From NCBI RefSeq assembly GCF_004309735.1, contig NZ_SIXC01000002.1:248613-310558 (forward strand): 61,946 bases of DNA, written 5' to 3'. This DNA is from Desulfovibrio legallii (GTDB lineage Bacteria > Desulfobacterota > Desulfovibrionia > Desulfovibrionales > Desulfovibrionaceae). The translations under genes and the position numbers were made by a program. Below the pieces are notes generated by a model, which saw only the letters and a program-made list of their open reading frames with translations, was not told where the DNA came from and did no database searches. Below, piece after piece: positions 49,239 through 56,327 of this stretch (positions are counted from its first letter, which is position 1; each line of letters opens with the position of its first letter).

Positions 49239-50144
49239 TCAGCGTGCCGCGGCCGCGGCCAGAACCATGGTCCTAAACTTGTCCTCGGCGCTGGCAGCGC
49301 GCGAATTCAGCACCACCGGCACCCGTCCGCCCACCACTATGCCGGCGGTGAGGGCGTTGGCCATGTGGCGCAGACACTTGATCAGCACGTTAGCCGCCAC
49401 AATGTCCGGACAGACAAGCAGATCAGCCACGCCGGCCACGGGGCTGTGGAAACCCTTGGTTTGCGCGGCCTCAGGGCAAATGGCCAAGTCAAAGGAAATG
49501 GGGCCTTCCACAATGCAGCCCGTGATGCTGCCCTGCTGCTGCATTTCTTTCAGCCGAGCCGCGTCCACGCTGGCGGGCATTTTTTCGTTAACGGTTTCCG
49601 CAGCGGCCAACACGGCCACCTTGGGGTTGTCGATGCCCATGCGGGCCAGAGCGTCCACGGCGTTCTGCAGGATATCTCGCTTCTGCTCCAGCGTGGGCGC
49701 GATGTTGATGGCCGCATCGCACAGAGCCAGCAGCTTGGGGTAGGCGGGCGCCTGCACAAGGTTCATGTGCGAAATAAGCCGCCCGGTGCGAAAGCCCGTT
49801 TCTTCCTTAAAAAGGCCTTTGAGCAGCACGCCCGTCTGGATCAGCCCCTTAAGGATGAAATCCGCACGGCCGCCCTTGACGGCCAGACCGGCCCTGGTGG
49901 CCGCATCCAGCGGATCTGTAGCGGCAATGACGGGGCAGGCGTCCGGGGAAAGGCCCACCTGACGCATTTTTCCCTCTATGGCGGCGGGATTGCCGAACAG
50001 CAGCGGCTCCACCAGCCCCACGTCCACCGCATGTCGCACGGCTTCCAGCACATGGGCGTCCGCAGCTTCCACCACGGCCACTCGGCACTTGTGGGCCTTG
50101 CCCATAACTGCGGATTCAAGTTCCACAAACGTTTTATATACCAT
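49239..50144 (-). CDS. ptb: Phosphate butyryltransferase-type acyltransferase
   Basis: 301 residues of the phosphate acetyl/butyryltransferase family. DFILKGLIQTGVLLKGLFKEETG, then CDAAINIAPTLEQKRDILQNAV and VEGPISFDLAI mark the Ptb branch. It converts acyl-CoA + phosphate to acyl phosphate + CoA. Ptb enzymes accept butyryl, isobutyryl, valeryl and propionyl groups. It lies 62 bp after the ferredoxin subunit gene korD and feeds buk, giving ATP from the acyl-CoA made by the oxidoreductase. Confidence 0.92.
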   Translation of the reverse strand: MVYKTFVELESAVMGKAHKCRVAVVEAADAHVLEAVRHAVDVGLVEPLLFGNPAAIEGKMRQVGLSPDACPVIAATDPLDAATRAGLAVKGGRADFILKGLIQTGVLLKGLFKEETGFRTGRLISHMNLVQAPAYPKLLALCDAAINIAPTLEQKRDILQNAVDALARMGIDNPKVAVLAAAETVNEKMPASVDAARLKEMQQQGSITGCIVEGPISFDLAICPEAAQTKGFHSPVAGVADLLVCPDIVAANVLIKCLRHMANALTAGIVVGGRVPVVLNSRAASAEDKFRTMVLAAAAAR

Positions 50145-50206
50145 ACAATCTTTCCAGAATCGTCTAGAAGAGTTGGGGTTGTCCGCCCCTTGGGGGCAAA
50201 CCGCGC

Positions 50207-50431
50207 TTAACGCTCGGAAACCTCGATGGCAAAGTCGGGACAGACCATCATGCAGGTGCGGCAGCCGATGCAGTTGTCCATGGCCGCCACGGTCATAAAC
50301 GTATAACCGGCCGCATTATATTCCTGTCCCAGAGCATACACCCCCTTGGGGCACAACTCCCGGCAATAGCCGCAGCCTTTGCACAGGACATCGTCCACGC
50401 GGACATTGAAGCTCTTCTTTTCCGCACTCAT
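50207..50431 (-). CDS. korD: 2-Oxoacid:ferredoxin oxidoreductase delta (ferredoxin) subunit
   Basis: 74 residues with two [4Fe-4S] motifs (C17/C20/C23/C27 and C54/C57/C60/C64). It carries electrons from the catalytic subunits to ferredoxin. Its ATG overlaps the TGA stop of the gamma gene. The ferredoxin gene comes last here, whereas it is often first in kor/vor operons. Confidence 0.9.
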   Translation of the reverse strand: MSAEKKSFNVRVDDVLCKGCGYCRELCPKGVYALGQEYNAAGYTFMTVAAMDNCIGCRTCMMVCPDFAIEVSER

Positions 50432-50961
50432 CAGTTGCCCCCCTGCGCGGATTCGGCAGCGGCCGCGCCCCGTCTGATCACTTCCACATTCAGTTTGGCC
50501 ACCTCCGGCTTGCCCTTGTGCGCCGCAATGGTGAGCAAGGTCTGCACCGGAAGGGCACCGCTGATGACCATGGCCGCGCCAAGGCCAGCCAGGTTGGCGG
50601 ATTTGGGCGCGCCCAGCTCGTGCGCGATCTGCGACATGGGGACGCCTATCCAGTTTTTCATGGTGCGGGGCTTCATGAGCGAGCAGTCATAAACCACAGG
50701 CCCTTGGGCCGCGTCGTAGCGCGTGCCCACTACATCATTTAGGGCAATGATGATGTCGGGCCTGACCACCTGCTGGAACAGAATTTCTTCATCGTCCAGC
50801 AGCACTTCAGCACTGATGAAGCCGCCACGCTGCGAGATGCCGTAAGACTGGGTCTGGACCACGTTTTTTCCGTCCAGAATGGCGGCCTCAGCCAGAAAAG
50901 AGGCGGAAAACACAAGCCCCTGCCCGCCCGTGCCGGCCATAAGAACTTCATGATGGGCCAT
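50431..50961 (-). CDS. korC: 2-Oxoacid:ferredoxin oxidoreductase gamma subunit
   Basis: 176 residues. The gamma-domain pattern EVLMAGTGGQGLVFSASFLA, then TQSYGISQRGGFISAEVLLD and NLAGLGAAM is clear. It is the CoA-binding part of the complex. The start is the ATG nine bases after GGAGG; an upstream in-frame extension overlaps the beta gene and is rejected. It is 1 bp from korB. Confidence 0.92.
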   Translation of the reverse strand: MAHHEVLMAGTGGQGLVFSASFLAEAAILDGKNVVQTQSYGISQRGGFISAEVLLDDEEILFQQVVRPDIIIALNDVVGTRYDAAQGPVVYDCSLMKPRTMKNWIGVPMSQIAHELGAPKSANLAGLGAAMVISGALPVQTLLTIAAHKGKPEVAKLNVEVIRRGAAAAESAQGGN

Positions 50962-50962
50962 G

Positions 50963-51793
50963 CTACTTACCTCCCTTGGCGGCCAGGATGGCCGCGCGCT
51001 CACCCTCGTAGCTCGTGTTAAAATCAGGCACGTCTTTGTCGGCAATGACGCCGGTAACGAAATACCCTTGCTCGGCCGCATTCTCTATGGCGTCAAACTT
51101 GGCCTGAGAAACGGCCTTTTCTTTAAGATTACGCAACATGTCCACGGGGTTGCGCATTTTGTTCCGCGGACCAAACAGAGTGGAACAGGGGCTCATGGCC
51201 TCAATGAGGGAAAAGCCCTTTTTCTGGATGCCGGCGACGATGCGGTTTCTCAGACGCATACCGCTGGTCACGGACTCGCGCGCCACATAGTTGGCCCCGG
51301 CAGCGCGCACCAAATCGCACACGTCAAAGCCGCGTTCGGGGTTGCCGCCCACAGAGGTGCTGGTAATGGCCCCGTTGGGCGTGGTGGCCGAATACTGCCC
51401 GCCCGTCATGCCATAGTTAAGGTTGTTGACGATGATGGCCGTTAGGTCCATGTTGCGGCGGGCGGAATGGATAAGGTGGTTGCCGCCAATGGTGGTGCCG
51501 TCGCCGTCGCCCATCAGCACGATGACATTGAGCTTGGGGTTCGCCGCCTTGGCCCCGGTGGCAAAGGTCAGCGCGCGGCCGTGCGTCACGTGCAGAGCGT
51601 TGGCCAGGATATAGTCGTCCGCCTTGCCCCAGCAGCCAATACCCGTCACCACGAGCACGTCTTCTTTTTTCAGATCCAGGTCGTCCAGGGCGCACAGCAG
51701 GGCGTTGAGGACGATGCCGTTGCCGCAACCGGCGCACCACATGAGAGGCAGCGCGGACCTGTTGAGCAGTGAGCGTGAAATAGCTTGTGCCAT
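50963..51793 (-). CDS. korB: 2-Oxoacid:ferredoxin oxidoreductase beta (TPP) subunit
   Basis: 276 residues. Thiamine diphosphate motif GDGDGTTIGGN at 95-105 and the N-terminal WCAGCGNG cysteines (C20/C23) of the cluster-binding type. NLNYGMTGGQYSATTPNG is the family's substrate block. It decarboxylates the 2-oxoacid. It is 13 bp after korA. Confidence 0.93.
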   Translation of the reverse strand: MAQAISRSLLNRSALPLMWCAGCGNGIVLNALLCALDDLDLKKEDVLVVTGIGCWGKADDYILANALHVTHGRALTFATGAKAANPKLNVIVLMGDGDGTTIGGNHLIHSARRNMDLTAIIVNNLNYGMTGGQYSATTPNGAITSTSVGGNPERGFDVCDLVRAAGANYVARESVTSGMRLRNRIVAGIQKKGFSLIEAMSPCSTLFGPRNKMRNPVDMLRNLKEKAVSQAKFDAIENAAEQGYFVTGVIADKDVPDFNTSYEGERAAILAAKGGK

Positions 51794-51806
51794 GTCTGGT
51801 TCTCCT

Positions 51807-52934
51807 TTACAGCAACGCCGCCGCGATCTGGGACGGGGTCATGATGCCACCGTTGTACGTGTTGACGCCCACTACCAGCGACGGGTCCGGCACACACTTC
51901 TTCACTTCGCCAGCCAGCTGCCCGGCATAGTTCATTTCAGCCACCACAACACGGCCAGCCTTGTGGGCAGCCTCGCGCACTTCCGCATCGGCAAAGGGCC
52001 AAAGGGTCTGCAGCTGCAGCACCCCCACCTTGTCGCCAGCGGCATTGGCCGCACGGGCAGCGCTACGGGCAGCGCGGGTGACCACGCCGGAGGTAACGAT
52101 GAGGGTTGCACAGTCTTCAGGCCCGAAATAGCGGGTCATGACAATATCCTTGCGCCCCCTGGCCAGCTTGGTGTGCAGCTGGGCCACACGCCGGGCCGCA
52201 TTTTCCGGCGTATTGCAGCTGTAGCCGTTTTCGCCGTGCATGGAGCTGGTCACATGAAAGACATACCGGCTGCCGTAACTGGCGAGCGGGGCCACGGCTC
52301 CCTCGTCAAAGCAGAAGGGCTTATATTCTTCAGGCGCGCAGGCAGGAGCCGTACGCTCAATGACCTCAAGCTCGCCCGGTTCGGGAATGGTCAGGTTTTC
52401 GCGCATGTGCGCGGCCACTTCTTCCGGCGCCATGATGACGGGCACGCGGTATTTTTCAGAAAGGTTGAAAGCCTTGACCGTCAGCTCAAAGCATTCCTGC
52501 ACTGAGCTTGGGGCAAGGGCGATGATTTCCTGATCGCCATGACGGCCCCAGCGCAACTGCATGATGTCGGACTGGGCGGGCTTGGTGGCTAAGCCCGTGG
52601 AAGGGCCGGAACGCTGCACGTTGACCACCACCACGGGCACCTCGCCCACCGTGGCCATGCCCAGGTTTTCCTGCATAAGCGAAAAGCCGGGGCCGCTGGT
52701 GGCCGTAAAGGCCTTGGCGCCCGTCAGCGAGGCGCCCACGATGGCGCCCATGCTGGCCAGCTCGTCTTCCATCTGCATAAAGACGCCGCCCAGGCGCGGC
52801 AGCTCTCGCGACGCTATTTCCGCTATTTCCGACGACGGCGTGATGGGGTAGCCGGCATAGTATCGCGCACCGGCGTAGAAAGCCCCCTGTGCTATGGCCG
52901 CATTGCCTTGCACGAGCTTACACTGTTTTTTCAT
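51807..52934 (-). CDS. korA: 2-Oxoacid:ferredoxin oxidoreductase alpha subunit
   Basis: 375 residues. The alpha subunit shows GYPITPSSEIAEIAS, ATSGPGFSLMQENLGMA, and RHGDQEIIALAPSSVQEC, typical of the KorA/VorA group (2-oxoglutarate or branched-chain 2-oxoacids), not of pyruvate oxidoreductase. The substrate cannot be fixed from sequence alone; ptb and buk downstream favour a monocarboxylic acyl-CoA. It is the first gene of the operon, ~110 bp downstream of a near-consensus sigma-54 promoter. Confidence 0.92.
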   Translation of the reverse strand: MKKQCKLVQGNAAIAQGAFYAGARYYAGYPITPSSEIAEIASRELPRLGGVFMQMEDELASMGAIVGASLTGAKAFTATSGPGFSLMQENLGMATVGEVPVVVVNVQRSGPSTGLATKPAQSDIMQLRWGRHGDQEIIALAPSSVQECFELTVKAFNLSEKYRVPVIMAPEEVAAHMRENLTIPEPGELEVIERTAPACAPEEYKPFCFDEGAVAPLASYGSRYVFHVTSSMHGENGYSCNTPENAARRVAQLHTKLARGRKDIVMTRYFGPEDCATLIVTSGVVTRAARSAARAANAAGDKVGVLQLQTLWPFADAEVREAAHKAGRVVVAEMNYAGQLAGEVKKCVPDPSLVVGVNTYNGGIMTPSQIAAALL

Positions 52935-53042
52935 CGACTTCCTTTTCCTTATTTCCTGGGGTGGCGGGCCGGCGCGGCCCGGGGGGAACCCGTGGGGCTC
53001 CCCGCGTCTGTTGGAATACTAAACAAACATGTTTATGAAATG

Positions 53043-53059
53043 AGCAATATATGTGCCAA
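53043..53059 (-). promoter_or_regulatory. Sigma-54 promoter of korABCD-ptb-buk
   Basis: On the minus strand TTGGCACATATATTGCT is nearly the consensus YTGGCACG-n4-TTGCW, with GG-N10-GC spacing. The best sigma-54 site in the window. Confidence 0.83.
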
Positions 53060-53082
53060 AATACGTTCATTACGCATTTTCG

Positions 53083-53104
53083 GCTAGATACCTTGCTATC
53101 TAGC
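53083..53104. promoter_or_regulatory. Inverted repeat GCTAGATA-n6-TATCTAGC upstream of the kor promoter
   Basis: A perfect 8-bp dyad with a 6-base spacer, centred ~37 bp upstream of the -24 element. It could bind an activator or repressor, or be a small hairpin. Confidence 0.5.
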
Positions 53105-53130
53105 GCTCCTCACCAAAATTTTTTGCCATT

Positions 53131-53151
53131 AATGTTTTTTTATTAAACATT
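53131..53151. promoter_or_regulatory. Inverted repeat AATGTTT-n7-AAACATT, candidate enhancer site
   Basis: A perfect 7-bp dyad centred ~84 bp upstream of the -24 element of the kor promoter, in AT-rich DNA. Confidence 0.45.
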
Positions 53152-53177
53152 TATTTCAATAAAATTAACTATCAGAA

Positions 53178-53221
53178 GCGCCCTCCCCATGGGCCGAGAG
53201 TCTGTCCTGCGGGAAGGGCGC
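53178..53221 (-). terminator. Terminator-like hairpin after the GlcF-type gene
   Basis: GCGCCCTTCCC pairs with GGGGAGGGCGC (one mismatch), about 36 bp past the stop; AT-rich sequence follows on the minus strand. Confidence 0.55.
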
Positions 53222-53256
53222 AACGCAGGCGGGGTGCGGCTGGTCGGGCGCACCCT

Positions 53257-54525
53257 TTACACCCCGTAGGCCCTGGCCAGCAGTTCCACCGTGTGCAGCA
53301 CGCGCATGCGGGATCCCCGCTGGCTCAGCCCATCGATAATCTGCATCTTACAAGCGGAGCAGCCCGTGGCCACCACATCCGCACCGGTGGACAGAATATC
53401 GCTGGTCTTGTCGGCAAGGATTTTTTGCGACAGGGCGTAGTGCGTGGCGCTGAATGTGCCCGCGCAGCCACAACAGACGGCGGGACGCTGCATTTCCATC
53501 AGCTTCACGCCGGGAATGGCCCGGATCAGGTCCCGCGGCTGCGAGGCCACGCCCATGCCCCGCACCAAATGGCAGGCATCATGGTAGGTCACCTTCCAGG
53601 GCAGTTCTCGCGCATATTCGGCAGGCCCCAGGCGCAACAGGAAGTCAGAAATGTCGTAGACCTTGTCCTTCATGCCTTCCCAGACAGCCAGAGCTGGGCT
53701 GCCTTCCAGCACCGCCCCGTATTCTTTCTTCAGAGCCGAGCCGCAGGTGGCGCAGCCGGTGATCACAGCGTCAAAGCCGCCCCCGGCAAGCCGCCGGACG
53801 TTGTTTTCGGCCAACATGGCCGCCCCTTCAAAATCGCCGGACGAAAACAGCGGCGTGCCGCAACACTGCAGTTTGTCCAGCAGGTGCACTTTCACGCCAT
53901 TGGCCAGCAGCACGTTGATGAGGGCGAGGCCCGCATCTACATACACATAGTTGAGCATGCAGCCGGGGAAAAAGGCCACGCTGGCCCTCACCTCCCCGTG
54001 GGGGTGACTGACAGCGGGCACGAGCTTGCGCAAGGGCTTTTCGGCAAATTCCGGCAGGATACGTCTCTTGTTCAGGCCAGCCACGGGAATGGGCATTCGT
54101 GAAACCTTGCCCCGCCCGTTTTCGCTGCGTTTGAAAAGCAGGGACTGCATGCCCTTGCCGTGGGACATGACCATATCAAACAGCCGCCCCTTGGTGATGG
54201 CCTTAAAGGCAAGCTTTTTGGCGGCCGGCAGGCGCCCCTGCTCTTTCATATAGTGGCGCAAGGCCATGATGAGGTCGGTGGTGTTGACGCCCGATGGGCA
54301 GATGGCCTTGCAGCGCATGCACAGGGTGCAGCGCGCCGCCAGGTCCATAAGCTCCGCACTGGGCTCCACCGTACCGTCGGCCAGCGAGCGCAACAGAAAC
54401 AGTTTGCCGCGCGACGAAGTGCCTTCTTCAAAGGTTTTGCCGTAAACGGGGCAAATGGTCAGGCACTGCCCGCAGCGGGTGCACTTAAGGGCGGCGGCCT
54501 TCAGTTCTTCCAGGGTCTTGCTCAT
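53257..54525 (-). CDS. GlcF/LldE-type Fe-S subunit of a 2-hydroxyacid dehydrogenase
   Basis: 422 residues. Two N-terminal [4Fe-4S] motifs (C15/C18/C21/C25 and CTLCMRCKAICP near 66-77) are followed by two CCG domains (FFPGCMLNYVYVDAG with QCCGTPLFSSGDFEG, and YHDACHLVRGMGV with VCCGCAGTF). It takes electrons from the FAD subunit and passes them to menaquinone or another carrier. The start overlaps the FAD subunit stop by 4 bp (ATGA), showing coupling. Confidence 0.9.
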   Translation of the reverse strand: MSKTLEELKAAALKCTRCGQCLTICPVYGKTFEEGTSSRGKLFLLRSLADGTVEPSAELMDLAARCTLCMRCKAICPSGVNTTDLIMALRHYMKEQGRLPAAKKLAFKAITKGRLFDMVMSHGKGMQSLLFKRSENGRGKVSRMPIPVAGLNKRRILPEFAEKPLRKLVPAVSHPHGEVRASVAFFPGCMLNYVYVDAGLALINVLLANGVKVHLLDKLQCCGTPLFSSGDFEGAAMLAENNVRRLAGGGFDAVITGCATCGSALKKEYGAVLEGSPALAVWEGMKDKVYDISDFLLRLGPAEYARELPWKVTYHDACHLVRGMGVASQPRDLIRAIPGVKLMEMQRPAVCCGCAGTFSATHYALSQKILADKTSDILSTGADVVATGCSACKMQIIDGLSQRGSRMRVLHTVELLARAYGV

Positions 54526-55913
54526 GCTTCGCCTCCGAAGATGCAGCCCGGATTCAGGATATTGTTGGGGTCCAGAGCCTTTTTGATGGCCCGCATGGCC
54601 CCCACCTGGGCTTCGCCCAGTTGCTTGACGATATAGGGAGCCTTTTCGCGCCCCACGCCGTGTTCGGCCGAAACGGTGCCGCCCATCTTGATAATTTCGT
54701 AATGGAATTCGGAGCGGGCCTTGGCCGCAGTTTTCTTTTCTTCATCACTGTTGAAGAAGAAGTGCGGATGAATGTTGCCGTCGCCGGCATGGCCCTGACA
54801 GCTCACCTTGATGCCGTACTTTTTCCCCACCTCGAACAGGGTGTGCACGGCCTGGGCCAGCTTGTTGATGGGCACGGCCGGGTCGCCGCCCAAGCGGCCT
54901 TTGGCCACGCGGGCCAGGGCGGGCAAGCCGGAACGGCGGGCCTTCCACAGCTGTTCAGCCTCTTCGGGAGTTTCCGCCACATGAAAGTCCACCATGCCCA
55001 GCTGTTCACACACCCGGCGGATGACGTCGGCCTGCGGCTTGAGGGTGGAGGGGTCGCCGTCCACCTCAATCAGCAGCATGGCGCCAGCGTCCACCGGCAG
55101 GCCGGCGTGGGTATAGTCCTCCACAGCGCGGATCAGGGTCTGCTCCTGAAATTCCATGATGGAGGGCACCACACCGCTGGTCATAATGGCCGAAACAGCC
55201 TTGGCCGCGTTTTCAATCTCCTTAAACGCCACGCGGATAGCTCGTTTGGCCTGAGGCAGAGGAATAAGCTTGAGGGTGATTTCGGTAATGATGCCCAACG
55301 TGCCCTCGCTACCGGTAAAAAGCTGGGTGAGGTTGTAGCCGGTCACGTCCTTAATGCACTTCCCGCCGCAGCGGATGATGTCGCCTGAGGCCAGCACCAC
55401 CTGCATCCCCGAAACATAGCCTTTGGTGGTGCCGTACTTGACGCACTGCAGCCCACCCGCGTCGGTGCCCACGTTGCCGCCGATGGAGGAAAACGTGAAA
55501 CTGGCCGGGTCCGGAGGGTACATAAGGCCGTGTTCCGCAGCCGCCTTCTTGATGTCAGCGGTGATGGCGCCGGGGCCCACTTCGGCCGTGAGCGTTTCCG
55601 GATCGATGACGATAGAATTCATCCGCTGCATGGAAATAATGATGGAATAGTCGCTTTCGGGAATGGCGTTGACGCTCAGCCCGCTGCCCTGGGAACGGGG
55701 CACGATGCTGATTTTGTTGGCGTTGCAGAAGGCCGCCATCTGCGCCACTTCTTCCGCCGTGCCAGGCAGGGCCACCAGGATGGGCAGGTGCGGCGAGGGG
55801 GCCGCGCCGCCGGCGTTGTAGGTGTAACAGACCAGATCTTCCTGTTTGGTGAGCATATTCTGCTCCCCTACAATGGAGGCTATACGAGCGCGAACATCTT
55901 CTTTTGTCAGCAT
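54522..55913 (-). CDS. GlcD-type FAD subunit of a 2-hydroxyacid dehydrogenase
   Basis: 463 residues. FAD-binding type 4 domain (VPRSQGSGLSVNAIPESD, GGNVGTDAGG, GSEGTLGIITE) and FAD-oxidase C domain (GHAGDGNIHPH, VSAEHGVGREK). Relatives oxidise glycolate, D-lactate or D-2-hydroxyglutarate to the 2-oxoacid. Which one applies here is not known. The ATG has GAGG five bases upstream. A sigma-54 promoter lies ~200 bp upstream and the sigma-54 activator gene is divergent. Confidence 0.9.
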   Translation of the reverse strand: MLTKEDVRARIASIVGEQNMLTKQEDLVCYTYNAGGAAPSPHLPILVALPGTAEEVAQMAAFCNANKISIVPRSQGSGLSVNAIPESDYSIIISMQRMNSIVIDPETLTAEVGPGAITADIKKAAAEHGLMYPPDPASFTFSSIGGNVGTDAGGLQCVKYGTTKGYVSGMQVVLASGDIIRCGGKCIKDVTGYNLTQLFTGSEGTLGIITEITLKLIPLPQAKRAIRVAFKEIENAAKAVSAIMTSGVVPSIMEFQEQTLIRAVEDYTHAGLPVDAGAMLLIEVDGDPSTLKPQADVIRRVCEQLGMVDFHVAETPEEAEQLWKARRSGLPALARVAKGRLGGDPAVPINKLAQAVHTLFEVGKKYGIKVSCQGHAGDGNIHPHFFFNSDEEKKTAAKARSEFHYEIIKMGGTVSAEHGVGREKAPYIVKQLGEAQVGAMRAIKKALDPNNILNPGCIFGGEA

Positions 55914-56109
55914 ATTTTCCTCTTGACGCAGAAGGGTAAAAGAATGGCCGGGAGGACCGAGCCCCCACGCGCCTGCCACAAACACAAAAGGCCGTCGCCT
56001 TTCTGAAATACATACCGCCTCGGGGCCGTTGCCCCATCGCCCGCCAACGGCATTGTGCGGGTCGGAAAGGGGACTTCCGTCCGGGTTAGGTCACTTGTCA
56101 ACATATCTG

Positions 56110-56126
56110 AGCAGCATTCATGCCAT
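56110..56126 (-). promoter_or_regulatory. Sigma-54 promoter of the GlcD/GlcF-type operon
   Basis: On the minus strand TGGCATGAATGCTGCT keeps GG-N10-GC spacing; the -12 reads CTGCT rather than TTGCT. It leaves a leader of ~185 bases. Confidence 0.6.
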
Positions 56127-56205
56127 GTCATAAAAAAGTAATAATTTAAGTATATTAATATTTTTATTCAAAACAGATGCGCCACTTCTCCGCTTTGTTG
56201 TTTAT

Positions 56206-56217
56206 TTTGTATACAAA
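56206..56217. promoter_or_regulatory. Palindrome TTTGTATACAAA, candidate enhancer site
   Basis: A perfect 12-bp palindrome ~88 bp upstream of the -24 element of the glcD-type promoter and ~115 bp before the activator gene. It shares TTGTnnACAA with the site at 47784. Confidence 0.5.
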
Positions 56218-56327
56218 CTTCATTTGATTTTTTAACATGTGCAACATGCCCACCGTGCGGGGCGCGCCGCGCGGACGACAATTTTTTATACGACAGGCTT
56301 GCCCTGAGGGCAGCCGGGAGGACGGTC

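Larger units (their letters stand above)
55914..56327. other. Divergent control region between the GlcD-type gene and the sigma-54 activator
   Basis: 414 bp. No gene. Besides the promoter at 56110 and the palindrome at 56206 it holds a long AT-rich stretch (56130-56240) and a TTGTCAACA sequence near 56096. The activator's own promoter was not identified. Confidence 0.55.
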
